A stretch of 64,000 bases of DNA from Turritopsis dohrnii (Eukaryota; Cnidaria; Hydrozoa; Anthoathecata; Oceaniidae): positions 2,108,001 through 2,172,000 of the forward strand of contig BQMF02000004.1 of assembly GCA_027922465.2 (NCBI GenBank), given 5' to 3'. Below, piece after piece: positions 11,997-23,600 of this stretch. Under the pieces are notes generated by a model. The model was not told the DNA's origin. It worked only from the letters and a program-made list of their open reading frames with translations, and ran no database searches. The number at the start of each line of letters is the position of its first letter. Positions within the stretch are counted from its first letter, which is position 1. The translations under genes and the position numbers were made by a program.

Positions 11997-12450
11997 ATGA
12001 AGGTAATGTTTATTTCACTTTGATGTTGAGATGACGTGACTGGCAATCAATTGAATGTATCATGATGAAGTCTATTTTATGATTTTGCAGGTTATATTAC
12101 TTCTTTCACTCTTATCTTTGGTTGCTGTGGTGAAATTGGCACCGGCGAAACGTACATTATCTGAGAACATTAAAGTGATCGAATCACCGAAAAAGAAACT
12201 CATCAACAATGGTAGACCAGCAGCCAATGAGAATACTACATATGTGGATACAACGCAACTTGAACCAAAACCTCAATCGATATTCGAAGATAAGGAGTTT
12301 CAGAAAGCGATATTTCCATTGGCAAATTACTTTTACCTACATATAAACTTATTGAAAAAAAACAAAGAAACACACGCTAAGAATCGTGCTGAGAATGTGG
12401 CGAGACTACATATTGAAGGTCATGACGAAATTTGTATACCGCTCGGATAA
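11997..12450 (+). CDS. Small secreted protein, function unknown, two exons
   Basis: Predicted CDS join(11997..12002,12091..12450), 121 residues. Exon 1 codes only Met-Lys before a GTAATG donor; exon 2 follows TTTATGATTTTGCAG. The join yields a typical signal peptide, MKVILLLSLLSLVAVV, with cleavage likely just after the hydrophobic run. The rest is lysine- and asparagine-rich, with basic pairs (AKRT, KKK) that could be prohormone-processing sites, an NTT glycosylation sequon, one cysteine near the C-terminus, and no recognised domain. A TATA-like stretch (TATTATACTATA) lies about 95 bases upstream of the ATG. It could be a secreted peptide precursor or a rapidly evolving extracellular protein. 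The signal peptide formed across the splice junction is the main support. Confidence 0.6.
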
Positions 12451-14560
12451 TCTTTCTGTAATTGTATTTTTTCCTAAACTACATACTACTAAATGTCGTA
12501 AAAATTATAGGTGAAACTATCAAAAAGTCGCTTTGAAAAACATTTCGTCTACAACGACACCATTTTTTTTGAATGAAAGGCTTACTTATACATAAACAAG
12601 AAGCCATGTGCTATAAAGGATCCAGAGCATGTGATAATTGAACTTTCAACATCGCAGTTGTTATGTTATCATGAGTTGAATCTTCCTTGTGTTTTTATAC
12701 ACATTTTCTGTGGAACAATTCAGGTTTATATGAAGCTTTAGCATTATAATCTTCAATCTATAAACCTATTTTCTTATTGTAATAGTATTTTAGTCTAACT
12801 TTTACCATCTACTTATACTAATTCGCAATCGTGTGCAACACATTTAATTTAGAGAGTGTTTTGTTTTTGTTTTTTTAATGGTCAAAATCTTCTTAATCGT
12901 GGTCATATAGCGGCAGTGCGACCAGTGAAGAAACTCTTCCACTGCAATCCAACGATCATTTGTTTTGACACGTGATCGTCTTTTCGCCGTTTTCATTGGT
13001 TGCCGAAATCGTACAAACTATAGCGACAATGTTCGTTGATAAGAAATCCATTTTCATTAATCGTTTGACGAACGAACAGGTCTGTACGAAGGTATTATTA
13101 TAAAACGTTTATTGTTTAACTTTTTGATTTTCTTTTGTTGCTTTTCTGTTTTAGAACGTAAGTAGATGTATTATGTTTATTATGTATGTATTATATAAAA
13201 TCATACTGAAATGGTTTTTATGTGGAAAACGAATAACAAATAACAAGTATACATCCAGCACATGTTTCAACGTTTTATTTACTTTGTTTTAGATTAATAA
13301 AATAACAGGTAACCAATGTGTATGTATTTAAATGTTTGTTTACGTTTTATATACAGAAGAAAGTGCAGTGAAGAAATGCAGAAAAAAATGATGTTCCTTT
13401 ACACAGTAACGAATGGTTTTCACTTTAATTTAGTTTTGAAAGATTAATTAATTGAGTTTTGAATTATGAATAATGAGTTATTCTATCATTTAGTATGTAT
13501 CTTCGCTGGATGAAAACTGGATGCTGGATGAAAGGAACGCGGAACGAACGAAATTTGTTTTGGTAACGCGCGCTGTAATTTATTTATTTACAAATCAATT
13601 AAAAATGGTTCTCATGGCTGTGGAAATGGGGGAATGTCTTATGCTGGCTCATTTCACCTAACCATGTCTGCCTTTTATTAGATTTTCTATACAATTTAAG
13701 ATGCTTGGTACTTTGTCTATCTGGCTGTCTTCCAGCCAACTTTATGTCTTTTGTTTTTGTTTGCTTCAATATGGTTGCAATGAATGTGATTATTTTAGCT
13801 GTTCTTCAACTGAAATCTTTTCTTTTATTAGGTCAGAAAAGAAAAAGTGTATATATAACCATTAAAGAAATGAAGCACATGGTTAAATTATGAATTATGT
13901 CCTACAAAAAATGGATGGATTTTTTTTCAGTTTATATTTTATCAAATTTATGCATTATTTTGTGTTATGGTATTTGATTGTTTACGTACTATGCCTGTGG
14001 GTGTATAAGTTTGGCATTATGTTTTTTTTTGTTACTTTTTATCTTCTAGGTAAATTTGTGTTTTTAGTTATTGTTTTTAGGATAAATGCGTACTTGAATT
14101 TCCTTTTTGTTTTTTGTTTCTTTTTGTTGTTTTTTTTATTTTCGGTATTACAATTGAAATATTATTATTCTTTCAGGCAATAATAAAAAAGCATAAAGAA
14201 ATGAAACTCATGGTCATGGTTTTAATCATGATGTTGATGGTTTTGGGAAGAACAGACTATATATCATTTCCAAATTCATTAATGATTGCAGTCCAGTAGT
14301 AACTTTGGAACAAAAGAAAAAAGTTGGAAGGTATCAATTTGTTTTGAATTAACATTTTTGTAATGTTATTCAATGTTTGGTTTTGTATGTCTGGGTAAAC
14401 AGTTCTGTGTTATATATTGCCATTTTTTTACGTTAAAGTTACTTCTCTTCTGCGTATAAATATATATTCTGAGACGTATTGCTGTTTGTTTCTGTTTTAA
14501 ATCTTCTGAATGTTAGAAATGAATTAAAAAATAAAAAAATCTTTTACACAAGTTAAATTC

Positions 14561-14615
14561 TGCCACACAAGGCAAGCTGAACATGGGTGGCGAGCGACGC
14601 CGCCCTGGCGGCTAG
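14561..14615 (+). mobile_element. Helitron 3' end fragment
   Basis: Matches the last ~55 bp of the Helitrons at 45-47 kb: GCTGAACATGGG, then the hairpin GGCGAGCGACGCC, then GGCGGCTAG followed by T at 14616. CTAG fits the Helitron CTRR end, with insertion before T. The rest of the element is missing or unrecognisable. Confidence 0.72.
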
Positions 14616-14919
14616 TCTAGTTTTCTATGACCGGAAAACATCACTACTTGTTTTGTTTCATATGATCAGTTCTTGTTTCACCTCTTCTAAACATTCAGTC
14701 AGCAGAACTCACATCCGCTTCGCATATCAAACTCTACTGGAGCTAGATATCGCATCATGTGTCATAGACATAGCTCGGTGATATTCCAACCAACTTTTTG
14801 ATTGTGAAGAACTGCATAGTTCGTTTTTCCTATATGCTTTTCCTTCACAACTAAACTACTTGCTCCAGCTTTTCTATTGGTCAACAATGATGTCATTTTG
14901 CTCCTTCTAAAGTTTCTAT

Positions 14920-14970
14920 TGGCCGATTACGACTGATTTGTCAGCAGTAAATCCCTCTCCGAGGCTGAAT
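14920..14970 (-). pseudogene. Relic of the OGFOD2 C-terminal codons
   Basis: On the minus strand the sequence reads G-E-G-F-T-A-D-K-S-V, nearly identical to GDGFTADKSV near the C-terminus of the real OGFOD2 last exon (20623-20874). The 21 bases TTACTGCTGACAAATCAGTCG are shared exactly in two shorter blocks' worth of sequence. The rest of the exon is absent, and a stop follows a few codons later. It marks one edge of the duplicated segment. Confidence 0.6.
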
Positions 14971-15554
14971 GTTTCCAGACGTGAGCATTTTTAGGGTTTT
15001 TCTTTTCATACGTAGAATGCAGAACACTTTTTTGTTGCAAGAGGAGGAAAATAATCTTTGATCCTTCAACCAAAAAACGCTTAACACCGATCATGTTCTT
15101 AAGAGATTTTAATGAAATTTGAAATTTGAAAATTGATTGACATTTTCAAGAAATACAAGTTTTGTCTCTGTGAGTTTTAAGATTCTACATCCGATCTTAA
15201 ATGAGGGAAAAAATTGATAATGGGTAAATCAATTGTTGAAAAGGTTGAAGACTTGAGACTTGAAATTCTGACCTCCTCGATCGGAAAAATATTATTGTTA
15301 GATGCCCATTCCTTTTCGAAATATTTTATAAACTAATCAATTGATCTAGCCTGATATCATGCTTAAAATCGTGAGACAGCCTGGGGACGATGTTCACGTT
15401 TTACGGGATGTATTCATGCCGGTATATAAGCCTTAAAGAACTTTTAATTTGAATCAAAAATTGGATGGTTTCTAAAATGGATGAAACTTCTGAACTACTG
15501 GACATTATGAAACAGCATCACTCAAAAATCTGAGGTTTTTTAACATTTAAGAAT

Positions 15555-15670
15555 TATATGAGGGCGCAAAGGCTCAGAAATGTAATTCCGATTATATGGG
15601 TAAAATCGGAGCCAACGACCTAACTCTGGATTCCGCCCTTTCTCACTGAAAGCTAGAGGTCATGCTTCAA
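15555..15670 (+). repeat. Diverged relative of the DIRS-associated inverted repeat
   Basis: Similar in order to 56140-56260: GAGGGCGCAAAGG, then TGTAATTCCGATTATATGGGTAAAATCGGAGCC, then AACGACCTAACTCTGGAT (quoted here in parts). The matching part at 56 kb reads ATCCCGATTTTATAAATAAAATCGAAGCC in shorter blocks. It is an isolated old fragment with no coding sequence. Confidence 0.4.
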
Positions 15671-15788
15671 TTTCGCTCTCTTCAAAGCATAACTCTGAAA
15701 ACAGTATTTTGAAATGTTATGCTGGGATCTGGAATTTTTTTCATGTTAAACTTTCTGAAGGTGGATGACCATTGACCTTGTTTAATAA

Positions 15789-16236
15789 GGGATTGTTCAC
15801 AAATGACGTCAACCAATTTTTAAAACTTACCCCCCCCCCCCCCCCCCCCCCCTCCCCCCTCTGTCAACCTGCGTCAACTTTGCGTTGCCCCCTCCCCCTC
15901 AGTTGACGTCATCGTTTGAGAAGAGACCCCCCCAATAAAAACAAAACCCAAAACAGCCTTCACCCCACTGGTCTTTTTGTATCTTAGTTTCTTACGCATT
16001 TTTAATTAGACGTATTTGCAATGATCTTCGTGTAATTCTCTGATCAATCTCCACGTGAGCGAAAAACGGTGGAACGGAACGAAGCCAACAAAAGCAATAT
16101 GGATGGACTTTCCCACGCCACTACGGACCACATCAAAGTAAACATTCATTCACATTTTCATAAAAAACTTTTACTTAATTGGAAAAATCAAGGTTCTGAA
16201 AATTGTGAAGGTTGACGTCAACAGTAGTATCACCTC
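15789..16236 (+). mobile_element. Partial copy of the GGGATTGTTCACAAA MITE family
   Basis: Begins GGGATTGTTCACAAATGACG, followed by a poly-C tract and GTCAACCTGCGTCAACTTTG. It stays closely similar, in inverse orientation, to 45874-46346 through GTTGACGTCAACAGTAGTAT. The complete copy at 35138-35917 shows both ends. The right terminus is missing here. No protein is encoded. Confidence 0.75.
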
Positions 16237-16436
16237 TTCTCATGACACTTATATGGCTTACCAATAACTGGGATTGAAGGAGTGTGTCCATTGTGGTACA
16301 CACGCAGAGCTTTTTGGCATCCAGAAAGCTATAAAACTTCAATGGTAACCGAGCTCCTTCTTCTGTGCTTTATTAAGTTTATTAATGGAAAACAAGAAAC
16401 CGCTTGGCTTAGACTTCAGGACGTAACACAACGATA

Positions 16437-16800
16437 CATATCTAGTCTCAAAAATACAACATTGCCGAATTGTCAAATTACGTCAAATCTAACAAAATGA
16501 CTGGTAAAGTCAAAATCTACATCTTCCATTTTCATCTTCCATTTTCTAAATTTGGTCCAAATTTGGCCCAAATTGTCCAATTTGACAGTCAAATCTCACA
16601 AAATGACTGTCAAATCAGCACCATTCAAATGTAATCCATGCAAAATTTCATGAAATTGAAGAAATTTCGACATTTGGTCCAAATTTGCTCTAATTTGCCC
16701 AATTTTAGTCAAACCTGTCAACATAAAAAATCAAAATCAGCACCTTTCAATTGTGCTTTGTGCAAATTTTTTATGAAAATTGGTCAACTGAAAGTCCAAA
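16437..16800 (+). repeat. About three imperfect tandem copies of a ~123-bp unit
   Basis: TTTGGTCCAAATTTG recurs at about 16551 and 16674. Around each copy the order is a GTCAAAT-rich stretch, TCAGCACC and TTTCATGAAATTG-like sequence. A more diverged unit precedes them (AACAAAATGACTGGT). Copies differ by many substitutions. Probably a satellite-like or transposon-internal array. Confidence 0.5.
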
Positions 16801-16922
16801 TTTTGCCGAAAATGCGAATTCGGCAACAAAACATAACTTGGAGTAGGAGGAGGAGGAAGAGAAACCACGGGTATTTTAAATACTTTACTCCACCAGGGGT
16901 GTCCCAAAGTCGATAAATACAC

Positions 16923-18790
16923 AGTGGGGAGTCTTTGGGGATATAACTAAATTTGTTATTTCTGAAGCTCTGGCTGCTGAAGTTATCTGAAGTAACTTGT
17001 CTGATTATTTTCTGGAAGATTTATTCAATATTTTAAAACTAATGCAACATTCCAAATAAAAGAATACTTAGGTGTAGGGGCTCTATTGTTGAAAATTCTT
17101 GAAAATTCACTCTAGGATGTTCCCCGACTGAAATCCCATCAATTGGTGCATGTTAAGCCGATATTGCTGACCTGTTAGATCCTATTGTGTATTGTTTTTT
17201 GATTTTTTTGATACTTCTTTTACTTTTCATGATTGAAAACAATCACGGATTTTGAGCCAATCAGGAATTTTCTCTCAAATCGTGGACACACTTTTCGTTA
17301 ACAGGCTTTTATCTACCGTGTGCAAAGTTTTTAAGGAAATGAAACACTCGCTGGGAAGATGGAGCTCAAACAAGCTTTAAAGATTGAAAAAGCTATGAAT
17401 CAATCAATTGCAATAATTTCAGTGTTTCCTGTCTGATATTTGAAAGATCAGCATTCGATGCTTTTGAAGAAGACGAACCTTAAATTCTTTATTAAGCAGC
17501 CATGTTAAACTGCTTAGATTTCTTGTTTTGCTTTAAGGGCAGAAAGTTCCCCGCGTGTCTGAAAAAACGCAAAATTTATGGAATAAACTTTCGCGTTTCG
17601 CAGATTTTGGAACAAATTTCGCGGAAAAGACTTCTGCAAATTGAAGAAAAAAGTTTATTTTCGCGTGAAAAACTGTCGGGAATTACCAGTAGTAATTTCT
17701 ACTTTTTAGAATTTTTTCCTTTGTTTAAAGTAAAAGTAAAAAACTTTTCTTTAACTTCCCATTCAGAATCGGTTTCTCCATCTCCACCAATGTACCGCTG
17801 AAGTTTGCTTGGAAAAAAAAGTTTTTTTTCGCGTGAAAAATCTTTCGCGTTTCGCTGTTTTGAAATTTCCAAAGGCATAAACTTTAGCGAAAAAGGGCCA
17901 AAATCGCGCAAGTATCTGCCCGCAAAAGTATAATTTGTTCGTAATTTACTGAAAAAAACAGTTCGAATATTTTTTGGTAAAAGTGGCTATTTGCGCAAAT
18001 CAGCGAATTTGTGGAAGACACAGCTTTAAATACTTTTGACTCAGACCTCAGCTTTCCGTTTGAGAAAGTGTGACCACATTAGCCACATTCCTGACATCAA
18101 CCAGCCTGTTACACGAAAAAATATAATTACTGATGAGACTCAATAATTACTTCTGAGATGTAAAACTTTACTTGTATCAAAAGAAACATCATAACTTGTC
18201 ACGTTTTTTTCGAATGTTCACGTAAAGTTTCTAATGACTTTGTAGGGACATATTCAAGAACAACTCTACCAAGTTATACAAACATCCCTACAGATACATA
18301 GCGAATATAGTTTCGTGTAAACAAAACATGATTTTCCGGAATGTGGCTAATACACTGATTCCGTCTTATCGTCATCCCGAGCCCTTCAAATTAATCTCTA
18401 GAGAAAAATCGGGATGATATGATTTGAAGACTGGATATATAAGAGGTCAAGTAAACCATAATGGCAGATGAAAATTCATCACACATTCTACAGCAATGTT
18501 GTTAGCTCTATCGGATGAAAGCCTCGAAACTTAACAAATAGCTGTTGTATCAAAAATCGAAAATAAAACAACAACAAAGAACGCATGAAATATTTCGACA
18601 TCTTTCGAATCCTCTTTATACCGGGAGGAAAATGTTGCCCGTACAAAACATTACAAAAGAACGGAAATGCCTCAATAAAGTTTGTTTACTATCATCGGCA
18701 GCCGTATAGTTAGTAACATTTCTTAAAGTCCGATTTACACCATCCGTTGGACTGATTTGTTATTCATCGAATCGTAAAACCCTGTGTATA
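16923..18790. other. Intergenic DNA with TTCGCG-rich repeats, no gene recognised
   Basis: Most of this stretch lacks identifiable features. About 17535-17935 is dense in TTTCGCG/TTCGCGTGAAAAA motifs in direct and inverted arrangement (for example 17585 and 17830), suggesting an old foldback or MITE copy. Near 18510 the sequence CGGATGAAAGCCTCGAAAC resembles the 3' portion of many invertebrate retroelements, but no coding sequence adjoins it. Confidence 0.4.
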
Positions 18791-19375
18791 TCACTTCATT
18801 TTCTGTTTTTCCCATTGATCCACAGTCCACGTTTTCATCTCGAAAGCATGTATGTCGGGTAAGACATCTTTGAGAATGTCATTGACCTGTCTGTGTCGCT
18901 TCAGTAACGGTTTACCTTCAAACTCTGCAGATACTATCACGACTGCATACATGGAACCACACCCACCGGATTTATCTTCAATCTCCTGTAGAAGACAGAA
19001 CAATATGATCAATGAGACTGGATATTAACAATAAAATTGGTCTTTGAGTAAATAATGAAAATTTTAAGATGAAATCACAAAATCAGCAATACAGATACCC
19101 TCTTAACGTGATACCTGGTCACTTGACCGATTTAACCACGTGATACCTGGTCATTTGACCGATTTAACCACGTGATACCTGGTCACTTGACCGATTTAAC
19201 CGAATTTCATGTCATACATGAACTATATTTTGTTACTTTGCCATAACAACTACGAATGGTTTTCATAAATGGGTTTCGAAAATTGCACGAAAGGACTTTA
19301 CAAGCGAAAACTTACGAAGTGAACTGGTTTTAGATGTTCTCGTATTAACTGCTCGATTTTTTCTTGAGATCCCAT
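18791..19375 (-). CDS. BOLA2: BolA-like protein 2, two exons
   Basis: CDS complement(join(18791..18985,19316..19375)), 84 residues, close to the ~86 of animal BOLA2. Exon 1 codes 20 residues from the ATG at 19375 and ends in TTC|GTAAGT; exon 2 follows TTCTACAG and ends in TGA. The BolA fold signature is clear: FEGKPLLKRHRQVN, then LPDIHAFEMKT. An invariant cysteine (SGGCGS) and histidine (RHRQVN) are the expected [2Fe-2S] ligands shared with a monothiol glutaredoxin (GLRX3-type). It acts in cytosolic and nuclear iron-sulfur trafficking. The single 330-bp intron contains a 3 x 32-bp minisatellite. It lies just downstream of OGFOD2 on the same strand. The reading frame is intact and the product should be functional. 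Confidence 0.92.
19107..19202 (+). repeat. Minisatellite, three copies of a 32-bp unit, in the BOLA2 intron
   Basis: The units begin CGTGATACCTGGTCA at 19107, 19139 and 19171 and differ by only a few bases (for example C to T in the second). Near-identity implies recent expansion. Confidence 0.92.
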
Positions 19376-19914
19376 GTCTGTATCACCTTCAATAGTATTT
19401 TTTTCTTTACTAAACAATAGAAAAGCGTTACTAAACATCAAGTAGTAGGAACTGAAATCATTTTCCCATTAGGAAATCAAGAATCATTTTATTCGTTAGG
19501 TATTACAACAAACTGAAGTAACAAACATTTAAAGGCGATACGACACTATGATGTTTAAAAATATTCTATTTGTGGGATCTGTATAGCGGACCCTTTAAAA
19601 ATACGATCATAATGTTTGAGTAGCAAATAATTATATATCTATCGAATATGAAGCATTATGATTTCTTTTGTCTTTCCACAATCTGCACATGAAGACGTCT
19701 ATGAACAACTTATCACACTCCACATTTAGAATATTTCGATTGCAAGGCGGGTGTAACAATGCACGATTTCAATGAAAACAATAGAACAACGGAACACAGG
19801 CTAATGTTCAAATTCTTTCCACAGTTTTTCATACAGGTTCTCTGTTGAAACAACTCAGGTTTATATGAAACTGTATTATTGTAATCCAAGATATTTTATT
19901 TCATAGCCAGTCTT
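19376..19914. other. Upstream region of BOLA2
   Basis: Non-coding sequence of about 540 bp that should include the BOLA2 promoter and 5' UTR. No TATA box or strong motif was seen. The part from about 19830 belongs to the segment duplicated at 12.7 kb. Confidence 0.45.
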
Positions 19915-20255
19915 CAGTCTTCTCCTTTTAAAAATGACATGCGTGTGGTAAAGCGCACTCCTAAAGTTTCCTACGCGTGCCATCGTACGCATCATTGTAC
20001 CTCACCAGTGTGATCACAAGTTGTTTGAAATTTACGTGTGCGATCTGATATTTTACGTGATTGGAAAATATACCTCCTTTTGATAATTGTGAAAACGAAA
20101 TAAGTAATACCATTGCGTAATAATCATACGCTTTGCCCACGAACAAAGGATTTCTTCACACGATGATGACAAATTGACGCGTGCGATTAAATGTACGCTT
20201 AGGACTTTTGACGCGTGTGACGCGTACGATCATACTCGTCAAAAGGAGAAGACTG
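19915..20255. mobile_element. 341-bp MITE, ends CAGTCTTCTCCTTTT
   Basis: The left end CAGTCTTCTCCTTTT is matched by the right end AAAAGGAGAAGACTG. Inside, GACGCGTGTGACGCGT-like motifs recur. Flanks AGTCTT and GTTCTT are only loosely alike, so the TSD is uncertain. It interrupts the segment duplicated at 12.7-15.0 kb. The same CAGTCTTCTC end occurs on the 804-bp element at 39163-39966. Confidence 0.68.
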
Positions 20256-20622
20256 GTTCTTGGTTCACCCTTCTAAACTTTCAGACACCAACAACTAAGA
20301 AATCACATCAGCTTCGCATAGCAAACTATACTGGGGTTGGATAGATTATATCGTGCGTGGTAAACATGGCTCGGTGATACATATCTTCCATTTAACTTTT
20401 TAATCGCGAAGTACCGAATGGATCGTTATCCTATTATGTAATTTCCTGTATTTTCCAGAACTCAAGTTCGAAATTTTATCTATTTCTTCCAGCTTTTTTA
20501 TTGGCCAATTATGATGTCATCTAACTTCTTCCCATTTTTCTATTGGTCAACAATGATGTCATCTTGTTCACTTCCCATTTTGCTATTGGCCGATTACGAT
20601 TCTTTCGTAATCTTTCCATACA

Positions 20623-23600
20623 TCAAACGACGTTGCATACATCGACTGATTTGTCAGCAGTAAAGCCGTCTCCGTCGCCGTCAGTTTCGACTAGTGTGGG
20701 GACGTCATCACACATGGGGCAGAGGATGTTACGAATACTGGACGAACGCATCCAAATGATTAAGTTGTATCTTTCACCAGATTCCAGCGGCATAGCTCCA
20801 TGGAACTGCTGACCACGGTGAAATATTCCGTGGCCAAGTTGATGAACCACTTGTTTGAACGCTCCTTGTGTTTCCTAAAGAAAGGGTGAAGACAACGTGT
20901 GTACAATATCAGCGTCTACATTCATAACATCATTAGGAAATTTTCAAGTTCGCGTAAAAAAAGTATACCAGATATAATATATAGATACAATATCAGATAT
21001 TATCGGAGCCGTACTGAAAACCAAGACAGGAATGTAGTACATTTTGTATCGATTTTATTTCGAGTTAGCATCGATTTTATTTCGAGCACAGATCAAAAAG
21101 AAATCCCTTGCGATTTTCTTTGAAACATCCGTGGATCAATCTCACGTTGCTTCTTCTGCTCCATCTCCAAAGTGGAGGGGCCATTATAATATAATGAGCA
21201 AGAAGGCCCCATCATGGATGGGGTAGATAAACCTAGAATTATTTTTAAAATTGAACCCCATAGATTGGGCCGGCTGCATCCGTGTTACTGATCATAGCAG
21301 AATTATTACTGTTCCTGTTCGTTTGAGATGATGTGATGGTGATGTGTCACTTGAAGAAGAAAGAGGCAGAAAGTAAGATCGTTCAACACTGACAGCAGGA
21401 AAACCTTACTGTTCTCATGCCGCCGAAAAACAGCTCGCCACAAGTAAACGTGTCGCAGAGGGATATATTAAGCGTAACTTCCGCATTATCGAAATGTAGA
21501 TTTAAATCAGTGTCATCCTTGTTGTTGTCATAGTGATAAGAAACAACAAAAGCACGCTGCGAATCCAGTCCTCCTTTTCCAACCCAGTCCGGATACAGTA
21601 ACGAAGCAATCGGTGATAGATATTCCTCACGTAGCGGATTCACGAATTTTGAATAGAAACCAAGTTCCTCTAGAAGAATCTAAGCGGAACTGTTGCATAT
21701 TATTCATCAAGGGAAAATTTATCAAGGAAATACTGTTGATAACTTCAGGTAATGGCATTTAAACAGATTACATTACTAACGATCACATCTTGTGAATGAG
21801 TGATAAAACAAAACTCACGCCAGTGTCATTCATGGAGTTCGGTCTTCCCTTGGGTAGATTCGACCCTTCAAAGTGTTTCAGCTCTTCAATGAAACTCTCA
21901 CAGAATGATGAAGTGAAGATCGGTAGTCTGAACACTTCACAAGCTATAAAATAACAATTTAAAGAATTTAAACTTTCATCATTTCATACCATTCATATAC
22001 AGTCCAAAATGGTTCCAACCAGTTGAAAAATATTTTCAATTGAATATTGCCCCTCCAAAAGGTAAAACATATGTCTCTCTCTGTATATCTTTTACCACAG
22101 AGATATCTTTTACCACAGAGATATCTTTGATGTCAGTACCATTCAACAATCCCCTTTAAAATGTTTTCCTGCAAAATGGTGAGAAGGCCTTTGCAGAGGA
22201 TTTACCATAACTTGATCTCATTTAAAAATTATGTGCATTTACAAAAACAATAAAAAAATTATAGTATCATTGAGATTGTTGAATCATACAGTTCACCTTC
22301 TGTAGCATGCAGTAACTGCAACAAACCATCCCTGTTTGATGTTGGTGTTTTCACATATTCTACGATATTAACAAAATCTGGATGAAGATATGATTTCTAT
22401 AATAAATAAAAACAGAGTACGTTTGTCAAAGATGTCTCTATGTTCCAGTTAATTTTGTTTGAAAGAAAATAAGGCAAAGTTTTAACGGCTAATTATTAAT
22501 GATGGCATCTTCATATACAATATATTATTACTTAATTAAGAAACACAACACTTTTTTCAATTCGATGGATGTTATCCAATAGTGATGTACATTCTACCGT
22601 AACAGGAATTAGGAAACATTGTCCTGGCGAAAATCCTAACAGGGTCTTGTAGGCTCCTGGCATGAAAACGATTTTGCAATGATCGTCGTACAACGCAGAC
22701 AGAAAACGACGCAGATCCTGACAGAAAATCATGGAAACAGGATTGACTTAAGATCCTGCTAGAAAATTTGAATGTTGATATGATCTTACTAGGATCCTAA
22801 CAGGAACTTTTCCCAGGAAACTTGCATGATTCTCACAGGTTCTTAGTAGGATCTTTGTAGGATCGACTTAAAGGTGTATTAGTTCACTTGGTAAGGTGGT
22901 GGACTTGCAACACAAAGGTGATAGTTTGTAGTGGTTCAAATCCCGGCACTGAATGCTACTGTGATATGAACACTTATAGAATAATAATGTACACAGCAAA
23001 GAGCTATATGAGATTGTGCATGATGTGATGTAATGAACAAGTGCCAAAAACTACATAAGACCACAATCACCTATCAGTCTAGTATGTGCAAGTACTCTGC
23101 CTTAAAATCTAAGGTATGAATTCCTGGTGGAACCCCACATCAGTGAATTACACTCCCATTTCCCTCTGACCTCCGTAAATTAAAAATAATATATACATAT
23201 TTATATATGAAAATTCCTGAATATTAATTTAGGATCCAAGTATCTTTCATAGGATACTATTTAGGATACCTAGCCAGAATTCCAACTTTCACTTTCAAGG
23301 TTTTTTATTGTTATGAAATAAGTGTCAAAATGTTTTTATAAAATACTGTTTATTATGATAAATCAGCACCTTCAATCAATAGTTATAAATTTCCCTTTCT
23401 ACTAAAATTTTGTGCATGCATATTTCATTCTTGCAAGCTCTTTTGAGATTTCTTGTGGATTTACCTTTGTGAATTTGTTCTTTGTAGATTTTGAGGAAAA
23501 TATATTTCTGCAACATTTGATTTATCCTTAAACTTCCTTCAATCTCTCAGATCTCAAATTTATTGCTTAAAATTGTAAATTTGATAAGTAATTGCAGCAT

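Larger units (their letters stand above)
12690..14970. repeat. Diverged duplicate of the BOLA2-OGFOD2 intergenic segment
   Basis: Blocks here align with DNA downstream of OGFOD2. About 12690-12790 matches 19830-19915 (shared CAGGTTTATATGAA), and about 14660-14970 matches 20255-20680 (shared CTATTGGTCAACAATGATGTCAT, here in shorter blocks, and GCTCGGTGATA). The middle portions differ: this copy holds unrelated T-rich DNA and a Helitron end, the other a small transposon. This is either an old local duplication or two copies of a dispersed repeat. The inclusion of OGFOD2 codons (see 14920-14970) favours duplication. Confidence 0.6.

Noticed and set aside
13890..14183. Hydrophobic 97-codon open frame
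   Set aside because: The hydrophobicity comes from T-rich low-complexity DNA (TTT codons). No conserved features and no splice support.
22532..22732. 66-codon minus-strand frame between OGFOD2 exons 3 and 4
   Set aside because: OGFOD2 homologues need no extra residues between these exons, which join in phase 0. The frame is made of the AGGATCCT repeat.
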